Positions 7,438 to 15,500 of a stretch of DNA of 21,875 bases are shown here, piece after piece. The notes under the pieces are model-generated. The model worked only from the letters and a program-made list of their open reading frames with translations, was not told where the DNA came from and searched no databases. The translations under genes were made by a program, and so were the position numbers. Source of the stretch: JBDSTZ01 sp039927975 (GTDB lineage Bacteria; Pseudomonadota; Gammaproteobacteria; Burkholderiales; Burkholderiaceae_D); NCBI GenBank assembly GCA_039927975.1, contig JBDSTZ010000553.1, forward strand, positions 1 through 21,875. Reading direction: 5' to 3'. Positions within the stretch are counted from its first letter, which is position 1. Every line of letters starts with the position of its first letter.

Positions 7438-7467
7438 CGCCGCGCCATCCCGACGCGGCGCTTTTTT
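7438..7467 (+). terminator. Rho-independent terminator after the ferredoxin gene
   Basis: CGCCGCG (7438-7444) pairs with CGCGGCG (7454-7460) across a 9-nt loop, followed by C and six T (7462-7467). It closes the coaD-ferredoxin transcript only about 20 bp before the next gene's start. Confidence 0.85.
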
Positions 7468-7473
7468 GGCCCG

Positions 7474-7488
7474 TGCTATGCTCGGTCC
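7474..7488 (+). promoter_or_regulatory. Extended -10 promoter directly at the DUF1003 gene start (leaderless candidate)
   Basis: TGC-TATGCT, hexamer 7477-7482. Counting -7 at 7482 puts +1 at 7489, the A of the ATG. It follows the preceding terminator's T-run, so the gene needs its own promoter here, and no Shine-Dalgarno sequence fits between. Confidence 0.5.
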
Positions 7489-8019
7489 ATGCCCGACGAT
7501 TCGCCCTCCAGCGCAGCATTGCCGCACACGGTCAGCGAGAATATCTCCAAGATCGCGGACTTCTACGCCCAGCACGAACAGCACCTGTCGTTCTCGCAGA
7601 ACGTGGTGGAAAAGATCAGCCATGTACTCGGCTCGCCCGGTTATGTGGCCGGCAACGTCGTCCTCGTCCTCGTGTGGATTGCGGCTAACCTGGCGGCGCC
7701 CGAATTCGGTTGGCGCCAATTCGACGAGCCGCCGTTTTTCTGGCTCCAAGGCATTGTCGGCTTGAATGCCTTCGTCATTTCCACCACCGTGCTGATCCGT
7801 CAGAACCGCATGCAGAAGCTGGCCGAACATCACGCCCACCTCGATCTGCAGGTCAACCTGCTGACCGAGGAAAAAAGTAGCAAGATTATCGCGCTGCTCG
7901 AGCAGCTGCGCGCCGACCTGCCGAACGTCACCAACCACATTGATCCGGACGCGCGCGAACTGGCGAAACCGGCCGATGCAAAAGCCGTGCTCGATGCCAT
8001 AGAGCACGAACAGGAATAG
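7489..8019 (+). CDS. DUF1003 domain-containing membrane protein
   Basis: A 176-residue protein with the DUF1003 layout. A soluble N-terminus is followed by a first membrane helix, about 52-70 (YVAGNVVLVLVWIAANLAA), then a W/F-rich loop (FGWRQFDEPPFFWLQGIVG). A second helix (GLNAFVISTTVLI, to about residue 103) runs into QNRMQKLAEHHAHLDLQVNL, the family's hallmark after the second helix. The C-terminal part has LTEEKSSKIIALLEQLRADL, a likely cytosolic helix. Function is not established. It lies between a terminator upstream and an independently promoted gene downstream, so it is probably monocistronic. The start fits an extended -10 box that would make the mRNA leaderless; no Shine-Dalgarno is visible. 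Confidence 0.88.
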   Translation: MPDDSPSSAALPHTVSENISKIADFYAQHEQHLSFSQNVVEKISHVLGSPGYVAGNVVLVLVWIAANLAAPEFGWRQFDEPPFFWLQGIVGLNAFVISTTVLIRQNRMQKLAEHHAHLDLQVNLLTEEKSSKIIALLEQLRADLPNVTNHIDPDARELAKPADAKAVLDAIEHEQE

Positions 8020-8075
8020 GCGTGGCAAGCGCGACAAATAAAGTCGCGTGGCGACGGCTTAATAAGCGCAAGTGA

Positions 8076-8143
8076 TGCTATATTTGTCCAGTATTTTTTA
8101 GCACGGTCATTCTATTCCCAACTAAGCGCTCGGCGCGATGGAG
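8076..8143 (+). promoter_or_regulatory. Promoter and ribosome site of the chalcone-isomerase-like gene
   Basis: TGC-TATATT (hexamer 8079-8084) is an extended -10 box identical to that of rsmD; +1 would be near 8091, leaving a leader of about 58 nt. GGAG at 8140-8143, 5 bp before the ATG, is a good Shine-Dalgarno. Confidence 0.5.
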
Positions 8144-8148
8144 ACACC

Positions 8149-8742
8149 ATGTTTGCAATGAACAGATGCAAGGCAATGCTGGGGGGCCTGTTGCTGGCCT
8201 GCGCGTTCGGCCAAACCGCTGTAGCGGCGGAGGTCGCCGGCATCAAGTTTGCCGACACCGCCACCGTGGCGGGCCGCGAACTCAAGCTCAACGGCGCCGG
8301 CCTGCGCACCAAGCTGTTCTTCAAGGTCTACGCCGCCGGTCTGTACCTGCCCGAGAAAAAATCCGCGGTACCGGACGTGCTGAGCCAGGAAGGGCCGCGC
8401 CGCGTCACGCTGGTGATGATGCGCGACCTTACTTCCGAGGAGTTCGGCAAGGCCTTCATGGATGGCCTCAACAGCAATGTCGACGATGCCGAGAAAAACC
8501 GCTACCTGCAGCAGATCAGCAAGTTCGGCGCGATGTTCGGCACGCTCAGCGGCTTGAAGAAGGGCGACGTGCTGCATCTCGATTTCCTTCCCGGCAGCGG
8601 CACCCAGACCGAGCTGAACGGCAAGAAGATCGGCGATGTGGTGCCTGACGTCGGTTTCTACAACGCCATTCTGCGCATCTGGCTGGGCGAGCACCCGGTC
8701 GACTCAAGCCTCAAGCCCGCCTTGCTCGGGCAGTCGAAGTGA
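8149..8742 (+). CDS. Exported chalcone isomerase-like protein (Chalcone_3 family)
   Basis: A 197-residue exported protein. The signal peptide spans about 1-26, with the hydrophobic core MLGGLLLACAFGQTAVAA and a probable cleavage after AVAA before EVAGIKFADTATV. The mature domain has the chalcone-isomerase-like landmarks LKLNGAGLRTKLFFKVYAAGLYLPEK, RRVTLVMMRDLTSEEFGKAF and GSGTQTELNGKKIGDVV, and ends with FYNAILRIWLGEHPVDSSLK, the typical terminal motif of bacterial members. Bacterial homologues are usually periplasmic, and most have no demonstrated isomerase activity, so the reaction is left open. It has its own promoter and a strong terminator, so it is a single-gene unit. GGAG 5 bp upstream supports the ATG at 8149; ATG 8158 is an alternative. 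Confidence 0.9.
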   Translation: MFAMNRCKAMLGGLLLACAFGQTAVAAEVAGIKFADTATVAGRELKLNGAGLRTKLFFKVYAAGLYLPEKKSAVPDVLSQEGPRRVTLVMMRDLTSEEFGKAFMDGLNSNVDDAEKNRYLQQISKFGAMFGTLSGLKKGDVLHLDFLPGSGTQTELNGKKIGDVVPDVGFYNAILRIWLGEHPVDSSLKPALLGQSK

Positions 8743-8794
8743 ACATCGATGCGAGGTTAGTGGCAATGAAAGCTGGCCGATAAAGCAGCACACG

Positions 8795-8838
8795 AAAAAA
8801 AACGCGGCGCCTGGGTGAACCCGGCGCCGCGTTTTTTT
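8795..8838. terminator. Bidirectional Rho-independent terminator
   Basis: ACGCGGCGCC (8802-8811) pairs with GGCGCCGCGT (8823-8832), flanked by eight A on the left and seven T on the right. The loop contains GGG-TGAA-CCC and can extend the stem. It sits between the convergent chalcone-like gene and the small membrane protein gene and can stop transcription from both sides. Confidence 0.93.
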
Positions 8839-8847
8839 ATGGCGTCT

Positions 8848-9147
8848 TCAGGCGCGCGCGGCAATCGCGCGCAATTCGCTGGCGTCATCCGGCCCCGGCG
8901 AGGCATTGATCATGGCCTGCACCAGCTCGGCATCGCGCCGGTGGCGGCGCGCCAGGCGTTGCTCGCGGCTCAGGCGTGGCTGGATCACCAGCAGCAGTGC
9001 GCGGCCCACGCCCGTCAGCAGCGGCCGAAACAGCATCAGCAACGCCACGCCGAGCAGATTGAGGGCGATCGCGCGCGCAATCAGCACCAGCGAAAGCTCG
9101 GTGAAGAGGCCGGAAGGGGCGTGAATCAGGATGGCGTCGGCAAACAT
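8848..9147 (-). CDS. Small hypothetical membrane protein
   Basis: A 99-residue protein that I do not recognise. It starts MFADAILIHAPSGLFTELSL, then has a hydrophobic stretch VLIARAIALNLLGVALLMLF (about 21-40) and a second weaker one, LTGVGRALLLVIQ. An Arg-rich segment follows (RLSREQRLARRHRRDAEL), then an acidic tail. It looks like one or two membrane helices with a cytosolic basic tail. GC3-rich codon use agrees with a real gene, and it ends against a bidirectional terminator. An in-frame ATG at 9198 would add 17 residues; the ATG at 9147 is preferred because the hydrophobic domain follows directly, but neither has a strong ribosome site. It is divergent from the LysR gene and so a candidate for its control. 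Confidence 0.6.
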   Translation of the reverse strand: MFADAILIHAPSGLFTELSLVLIARAIALNLLGVALLMLFRPLLTGVGRALLLVIQPRLSREQRLARRHRRDAELVQAMINASPGPDDASELRAIAARA

Positions 9148-9219
9148 GGCAGCGTGGTGTAGATAGTTCTTGTACCAAACTATAGGACGCCTTAACATAT
9201 AAATCTAATTTCAAGTTCT

Positions 9220-9238
9220 GATACCGTCTATACGGATC
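9220..9238. promoter_or_regulatory. Possible LysR-type operator between divergent genes
   Basis: GATACCGT-CTAT-ACGGATC is an imperfect dyad in the AT-rich spacer between the LysR gene and the small membrane protein gene. LysR regulators commonly bind such interrupted dyads near their own divergent promoter. Assignment is by position only. Confidence 0.35.
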
Positions 9239-9287
9239 ATGAATAGGGTAAAGTAATCTTTCTATTGCCACCACACACTAATTACCC

Positions 9288-10241
9288 ATGAGCTTTCTCA
9301 CGCTGGACCTCAATTTGCTGCGCGTGTTCGACGCGGTGATGACCGAACAGAACCTCACCCGCGCCGCCGGCCACTTGGCAATGACGCAGCCGGCCGTGTC
9401 CAACGCCATCAAGCGCTTGCGCGAAAGCCTGGGCGATGAACTCCTGATCCGTACCGCTTACGGCGTCAAGCCGACGCCGCGCGCCGAGGCGCTGTGGCCG
9501 GCGGTGCGCACCGCGCTGGCCGGGCTGGAAGCGGCGGTCACGCCGGAAACCTTCGACGTCTCGAAAGCCCACGCCACCTTCCGCATGGCGATGGCCGACG
9601 CCACCGCCGCCTTCTGGCTGCCTTCCCTGATGCGCTCGATCGAAAGCGAAGCGCCCGGCGTCAATGTGCGCATGGTGCCGCTGACCACGCGCGAACCACG
9701 GCCGATGCTGCTGCGCGGCGATATCGACCTGGCGGTCGGCTTCTTTCCCGGCGTCGCGGCCCAGCTCTCGAGCGAAACCGGCTCGCCGATCCGCCACGAG
9801 CGCCTGTATTCAGGCCAGTATGTGTGTGTGATGCGCAAGGGCCATCCGCTGGCCAAGGTCGAACTCACGCTCGACAACTATTGCGCGGCCAACCACTTGC
9901 TGGTGAGTTTTTCGGGCCGTGCCCACGGTCTCTCGGACGAAGCGCTGGCCCAGCTGGGACGCGAACGCCGCATCATCCTCACTGTCAACCAGTTCTTCAC
10001 GGCTGGCCGGGTGGTGGCCAATTCCGATCTGATCACCGTGCTGCCGAAGCACCTGATCGCCTCGACCGGCATGACCGATTCGCTGATCTGGCGCGAACTG
10101 CCGTATCCGCTGCCGGCGGTTCACCTCGACATGCTGTGGCACGAACGCGACGCGCGCAGCCCGGCGCACCGCTGGCTGCGCCAGCATCTCGAGGCGATGA
10201 ACACGACGACGCTGCCGCGTCAGGCGGCGCTGGACCGGTAA
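9288..10241 (+). CDS. LysR family transcriptional regulator
   Basis: A 317-residue LysR-type regulator. The winged helix-turn-helix at about 6-65 reads LDLNLLRVFDAVMTEQNLTR, then HLAMTQPAVSNAIKRLRESLGD, close to the NodD/LeuO-like subgroup. Residues about 92-300 form the periplasmic-binding-like effector domain (FRMAMADATAAFWLPSLM; LLRGDIDLAVGFFP; SDLITVLPKHL). The inducer is unknown. It is divergent from a small membrane protein gene over a 140-bp spacer, and its 3' end overlaps the convergent chemoreceptor gene by 22 bp. The start is ATG 9288, without a strong Shine-Dalgarno, but the next residues match the family N-terminus directly. Confidence 0.93.
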   Translation: MSFLTLDLNLLRVFDAVMTEQNLTRAAGHLAMTQPAVSNAIKRLRESLGDELLIRTAYGVKPTPRAEALWPAVRTALAGLEAAVTPETFDVSKAHATFRMAMADATAAFWLPSLMRSIESEAPGVNVRMVPLTTREPRPMLLRGDIDLAVGFFPGVAAQLSSETGSPIRHERLYSGQYVCVMRKGHPLAKVELTLDNYCAANHLLVSFSGRAHGLSDEALAQLGRERRIILTVNQFFTAGRVVANSDLITVLPKHLIASTGMTDSLIWRELPYPLPAVHLDMLWHERDARSPAHRWLRQHLEAMNTTTLPRQAALDR

Positions 10242-11782
10242 CCGACGCGGAAACCGCCCCAGTGTTTGCCGTCGACATAAATGGGGGCGGACATGTCGTG
10301 CATGACTTCGCCCGTGTCGCGCTTGTAGGTTTGCAGCAGGAAGGGCTTGGTGTTTGAGCCGCAGCGCGCACCGGTGCGGTCGTTGAAGATGCGCTTGGTG
10401 CGGTTGTTGACGATATCGACCGCGTAGTTGCCGGTCAGCGGCTGCGAAAACTTCTTGTTGTGGGTCGGGAAATAGCCATTGTTGTCTACCGCGCCGGCGA
10501 AGGCCAGCTGCGGCATGCTCGCCAGTAAGGCTTCCTGCATGTCGGGCAGCACCCGGTCGGTGAAGGCGTCGAACAAGGTGCTGTGCTTTTGCGGATTGGT
10601 ATTGGGAATCGGCTTGTAGCGGCGGTCGAACAGGGCTTCGCGCGTGATGCGCCCGCTCTTGATCGCTTCGCTGAAGAGGCGGCCCACCTCGGCCGCCGCA
10701 TCCTGCGCCGCGTGGCGGATCGCGTCGTGCGGGGTTTCCACCGTCGACTCGGCCAGCGCGCCGGCGATCGACTCGGCTTTCTCCGCCAATTCCATCGCCG
10801 AGCCTGTCGCGCGCGGCAACTCGTTATTGGTCGACAGCATGCTGTCGCGAATTTCGGTCAGCGATGCGGTGATCACGCGCGTGGTCTCGACGTGTTCGCG
10901 GGCCGCGTGGGCGATCTGCCCGACTTCATCTTCCGAAATCTTCGACGACTGTTCGATATTGTCGAGCAGGTCGTGCACCCGTTCGACATTGCCGGCCGCC
11001 TGATTGACCACCTCGCTGAGCGACACCATGCCGGTCGACGCCCGCTCGGCCTGCTGGTTAATGTCGCGCACCATCGCGCTGATTTCGTCGGTCGCTTCCT
11101 TGGTGCGCTGGGCCAGCTGGCGCACCTCGCCAGCCACCACCGCAAAGCCGCGCCCGTGTTCGCCGGCACGCGCCGCCTCGATCGCTGCGTTGAGCGCGAG
11201 CAGGTTGGTGCGCGCCGAAATTTCGCTGATGACCTGGGTGAATCCGGCGATCGATTTCGACTTGCCCTGCAGCTCGGCCATCATGGCGGCCGCTTTCTGG
11301 GCTTCGCCACGCGCGCTGCTGATGCGCGCCAAGCCTTGGTCGACTTCGACCCGGCCGGCCAGGCTCTCGCTGCGCACCTGGGTCGCCACTTCGGCGGCGC
11401 GCTCGGCGTTGGCGGCGATCTGCTCCGTGGTGCTGGCCACCTGTTCGGAATGGGCCACCACGTCGGCGGCGATCGCCACGTCCTTTTCAATTTTCTTCTT
11501 CACCGAATCGACGAAATACGAGGTCTCGGCGGCGCCGATCATGATGTCGTCGATGGAATGGCCGACCACCTGGATCAGTGTGCGGTTGGTATCGGCTTCC
11601 TTGTCGCCACGGGCGAGGGACAGGATGGCGAGCGTGGTGACGCTGGCGAGCAGGGCGCTCGACACCGGTCCCAGCGCGCCGGGCGCCACCTTGTTGACCA
11701 GATAGATGAGCAGGGCGCTGGCGCCCACGGCGGCCGCGCTCGCAACCGCAAGCCGTCCCTTGCTTGTTTGAAGAAAATGCAT
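10220..11782 (-). CDS. Methyl-accepting chemotaxis protein with C-terminal Cache/PAS-like sensor region
   Basis: A 520-residue chemoreceptor or chemoreceptor-like signalling protein. Two membrane helices (about 11-32 and 36-57) are separated by only a few residues, so there is no periplasmic ligand domain and I see no HAMP domain. A long coiled coil holds the signalling tip at 187-227 (ISARTNLLALNAAIEAARAG then RGFAVVAGEVRQLAQRT), which contacts CheA and CheW. The coiled coil ends near 345. Residues about 365-515 form a separate globular region, with FDRRYKPIPNTNP, AFAGAVDNNGYFPTHN and MHDMSAPIYVDGKHWGGFRV. The last is typical of Cache/PAS-like sensor folds, here predicted cytoplasmic. AGGGGA, about 5 bp upstream, supports the ATG. 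The gene overlaps the convergent LysR gene by 22 bp. Confidence 0.92.
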   Translation of the reverse strand: MHFLQTSKGRLAVASAAAVGASALLIYLVNKVAPGALGPVSSALLASVTTLAILSLARGDKEADTNRTLIQVVGHSIDDIMIGAAETSYFVDSVKKKIEKDVAIAADVVAHSEQVASTTEQIAANAERAAEVATQVRSESLAGRVEVDQGLARISSARGEAQKAAAMMAELQGKSKSIAGFTQVISEISARTNLLALNAAIEAARAGEHGRGFAVVAGEVRQLAQRTKEATDEISAMVRDINQQAERASTGMVSLSEVVNQAAGNVERVHDLLDNIEQSSKISEDEVGQIAHAAREHVETTRVITASLTEIRDSMLSTNNELPRATGSAMELAEKAESIAGALAESTVETPHDAIRHAAQDAAAEVGRLFSEAIKSGRITREALFDRRYKPIPNTNPQKHSTLFDAFTDRVLPDMQEALLASMPQLAFAGAVDNNGYFPTHNKKFSQPLTGNYAVDIVNNRTKRIFNDRTGARCGSNTKPFLLQTYKRDTGEVMHDMSAPIYVDGKHWGGFRVGYRSSAA

Positions 11783-11980
11783 GTGTCCCCTAAGCGATGC
11801 CTGCCGGGCTGATCAGTATGTCTGTTGCATACTCTGGCGCCGCTGTTGCTCTAGTGGCTACATAACGACGATGCAAGGATCACCCAGTATTCGAAGCAAG
11901 TTACGTTACAGCATACGCTATGCAATCTCAACGAAAATTTCTTGGACGTATCTTTTTATACCAAAAATCGCTAATTGTAT
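11783..11980. other. AT-rich spacer between chemoreceptor and Lrp genes
   Basis: About 200 bp carrying the upstream region of the minus-strand chemoreceptor gene and the 3' flank of the minus-strand Lrp gene. I see the AGGGGA ribosome site next to 11782 but no convincing terminator hairpin, repeat or further gene. Confidence 0.5.
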
Positions 11981-12436
11981 TTACTTTATTGGCAATTTCG
12001 TCGTATTTTTGACTTCTTCCATCACTGCGTAGGTATGGGTTTCGCGCACGCCTTTCTGCAGCAAGGTCTTGCCGAGGAACTCGCGGTAGGCCGCCATGTC
12101 CTTCACCCGCGCCTTGACCAGATAATCGAACCCGCCCGCCACCATGTGGCATTCGAGCACCTCGGGAATCGTTTGCACGCTATTCTTGAACGCGTCGAAC
12201 ACTTCCGGCGTCGTGCGGTCGAGCACCACTTCGATAAACACCAGCAAGGAAACGTCGAGCAACTGCGGATTGAGCTGGGCCGTGTAGCCCATGATGTAGC
12301 CGGACTCGTGCAGCTTGCGGACCCGCTCCAGGCAGGCCGCCGGCGACAGGTTCACCCGGGCCGCCAGTTCGACGTTGCTGATGCGTCCATCGTTCTGCAG
12401 CTCGGAGAGAATTTTCTTGCTGATCTTGTCCAGCAT
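11981..12436 (-). CDS. Lrp/AsnC family regulator, probable proline-catabolism regulator (PutR/BkdR type)
   Basis: A 151-residue Lrp-type regulator, closer to true Lrp than the one near glmS. The HTH at about 2-55 reads LDKISKKILSELQNDGRISN then VNLSPAACLERVRKLHESGYI. The effector domain has ECHMVAGGFDYLVKARVKDM, the Lrp amino-acid-sensing stretch. It is transcribed away from putA. That arrangement is known from alphaproteobacterial PutR, where the Lrp-like protein senses proline and activates putA, so the same role is inferred here. The PutA in this window lacks its own DNA-binding domain, which strengthens the idea. A GAGG-type ribosome site lies upstream of the ATG at 12436. Family certain, ligand inferred. 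Confidence 0.9.
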   Translation of the reverse strand: MLDKISKKILSELQNDGRISNVELAARVNLSPAACLERVRKLHESGYIMGYTAQLNPQLLDVSLLVFIEVVLDRTTPEVFDAFKNSVQTIPEVLECHMVAGGFDYLVKARVKDMAAYREFLGKTLLQKGVRETHTYAVMEEVKNTTKLPIK

Positions 12437-12576
12437 GGCGGGGGTCCTCGCTCAATAAATTAAATTTGGTCAAATTGTCTCATCAAAAACTATCTATTGC
12501 TAGTCCCTGCGAATACCAGAATTAATCCAGACGATAAGGCCCTACAATCAAATCATCGCGCCTGACCACAAAAGCC
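12437..12576. promoter_or_regulatory. Divergent Lrp / putA control region
   Basis: This 140-bp spacer contains the palindrome AATTT-GGTC-AAATT (12463-12476), AT-rich and fitting an Lrp-type site. It also has a possible putA -10 box TACAAT (12543-12548), about 29 bp before the ATG. No good -35 is visible, consistent with a promoter that needs an activator. Operator assignment is inferred from context. Confidence 0.45.
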
Positions 12577-15500
12577 ATGATGCCCGACCTCGCCCCGTTC
12601 GCCGCCTTGCTCTCCGACATCCGGGCCGATCAGCCGCCCCTGCGCGCCGCCATCACCGCCGCGTATCGCCTTGACGAGCGCGAGGCAGTCGCGGGCTTGC
12701 TGGCGCAGGACGCCCGGCCCGATCCCGAAGCGGCCGAGCTGGCGCGCCGGCTCGTCGCCCAGGTGCGCGATAAACGCACCCGCGCATCCGGCGTCGATGC
12801 ACTGATGCACGAATTTTCGCTCTCGTCGGACGAAGGCGTCGCACTCATGTGCCTGGCCGAAGCCTTGCTGCGGATTCCCGACAGCGAAACGGCCGACCGC
12901 CTGATCGCCGACAAGATCAGCCGGGGCGACTGGCGCAAACACCTGGGCGAATCGCCCTCATTGTTCGTCAACGCCGCCACCTGGGGCTTGCTCATCACCG
13001 GCAAGCTGGTGAGCACCAACAGCGAAACCGGGCTCGGCTCCGCCCTCAATCGCCTCATCAGCAAAGGTGGCGAACCGCTGATCCGCAAAGGTGTGGACCT
13101 GGCCATGCGCATGCTCGGCAACCAGTTCGTGACCGGCCAGACGATCGAGGAAGCACTGGTCAACAGCCGCCTGAACGAGGCGCGCGGTTATCGCTATTCC
13201 TACGACATGCTGGGCGAAGCGGCGCTGACGGCTGAGGACGCCGCTTGCTATTTCGCCGCCTACGAACAGGCGATCCATGCGATCGGCGTGGCGTCGGAAG
13301 GACGCGGTATCAAGAATGGCCCCGGCATATCGGTCAAGCTCTCGGCCCTGCATCCGCGCTATAGCCGCGCCCAGCGCCAACGCGTGATGAGTGAACTGCT
13401 GCCGCGCTTGCGCAAGCTGCTGCTGCTGGCGAAGGAATATGACATCGGCATAAACATCGACGCCGAAGAAGCCGACCGTCTCGAATTGTCGCTCGATCTG
13501 ATGGAAGCGCTGGCCTTCGATCAGGCGCTCGCCGGTTTCGACGGCATCGGCTTTGTGGTGCAAGCCTATCAAAAACGCTGCCCGATGGTGATCGATTACC
13601 TGGTCGACCTGGCGCGCCGCAGCGGCCGTAAATTCATGGTGCGGCTGGTCAAAGGCGCCTACTGGGACGCGGAAATCAAGCGCGCGCAGGTCGATGGCAT
13701 GCCCGGCTATCCGGTTTATACCCGCAAGGTGCATACCGATGTGTCGTATCTCACTTGCGCGCGCAAACTGCTGGCGGCGAGCGATATCCTGTATCCGCAA
13801 TTCGCCACGCATAACGCGCACACGCTGGCCGTCATTTACACATGGGCCAGGCGCGATGGCATCGACAACTACGAATTCCAATGCCTGCACGGCATGGGCG
13901 AAAGCCTGTACGACCAGGTCGTGGGCCCGGACATGCTGGACAAGCCATGTCGCATTTACGCGCCGGTTGGTTCGCACGAAACCCTGCTGGCCTACCTGGT
14001 CAGGCGCCTGCTCGAAAATGGCGCCAATTCTTCCTTCGTCAATCAGATAGTCGATCACAAGGTGGCTATCGACACGCTGGTCGCCGATCCCTTCGATGCC
14101 GCGCGCGAGCAGGGCGGTGCGCCGCATCCTCGCATTCCATTGCCAAGCGAGCTGTTCGGCGCCGAACGCAAGAATTCTTCTGGTATCGATCTGACCGATG
14201 AAAACGCTTTGGCGACACTCGCGGCGAACATGGCCGCTGCGCCGCGCAATTATCTGGTTGGACCGCTGGTCGCCGGCGAACAAACGCCGGATGCGCAGCG
14301 CTTGCGGATTTTGAATCCGGCGCGCCATGACGATGTCATCGCCGAAGTTGCCGAAGCCGGTTTATCCGAGGTCGATACCGCGCTGCGCCTGGCAACCGAT
14401 GCGTTCGACGAATGGCAAACGCGCGCACCGTCGGAGCGGGCTGCCTTGCTCGAAAAAGTAGCAGATCTCTATCAAGAACATTGCGCCGAGTTGATGGCCC
14501 TGGCAATTCGCGAAGCCGGAAAATCTCTCCCCAACGCGATCGCCGAAGTGCGCGAAGCGATTGATTTCCTGCGCTATTACGCGGCTGAAGTGCGTGGCGC
14601 TATCGACCAGCCCGCGCTGGGTGTGGTCGCCTGTATCAGCCCCTGGAATTTTCCACTGGCGATATTTACCGGACAAATCGCGGCCGCGCTGGCGGCGGGT
14701 AATGTGGTGCTGGCCAAACCGGCGGAACAGACGCCAACGATTGCGTATCGCGCGGTGCAGCTGTTTCACGCAGCGGGTTTCCCGCGTTCCGCTCTGCAGT
14801 TCCTGCCTGGCCCGGGCGAGGTGGTTGGCGCCGCGCTTTGCGGGGATGCCCGCGTCAAGGGAATCATTTTTACCGGGTCAACGGCCGTCGCTCAAACGAT
14901 CAATCGCACATTGACGCGCCGCCGTCTGGAAGAAGGTTCGGAGATCGCCCTGATCGCGGAAACCGGCGGACAGAATGCGATGATCGTCGATTCATCCGCC
15001 TTGCCTGAACAGGTAGTGCAGGACGTAATGGTGTCCGCCTTCGATAGCGCCGGCCAGCGCTGCTCGGCCTTGCGCGTGCTGTTTCTGCAGGACGAAATCG
15101 CCGACAAGACGATTCGCATGCTCAAGGGAGCGATGTCCGAACTGGCGGTCGGCTATCCCGAGCGCCTGTCCACCGATATTGGCCCGGTCATCGACAGCGA
15201 AGCGCAGCAGCAATTGCTTGCCCATATTGCGCGCATGAAGTCGGGCGCCCGCGCAAGCTTTTCCGTCGACGTCGATCCGCAAGCGGCTGAAACCGGCACT
15301 TACGTTGCACCCACAGTACTCGAGATTTCCTCGCTGTCCGAATTGACCCACGAGGTATTCGGGCCGGTACTCCACGTGATCCGCTATCGCCGCGCGGGGC
15401 TGGACAAGCTGGTCGAGTCGATCAACGCCACCGGCTATGGCTTGACCCTCGGTGTTCATTCGCGGATCGACGAAACGATCGATTTCATCGCCTCGCACGC

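Noticed and set aside
8030..8048. Terminator after the DUF1003 gene (CGCGAC-N7-GTCGCG)
   Set aside because: The stem is only 6 bp and no T-run follows; it may be a hairpin but is not supported as a Rho-independent terminator.
10583..11812. Long plus-strand frame opposite the chemoreceptor gene (about 400 codons)
   Set aside because: Shadow of a GC-rich coding sequence; composition rich in R, H, G and A with no domain, and the opposite strand encodes clear MCP motifs.
12958..14328. Long minus-strand frame opposite putA
   Set aside because: Shadow frame; putA on the plus strand has full-length homology with all catalytic residues.
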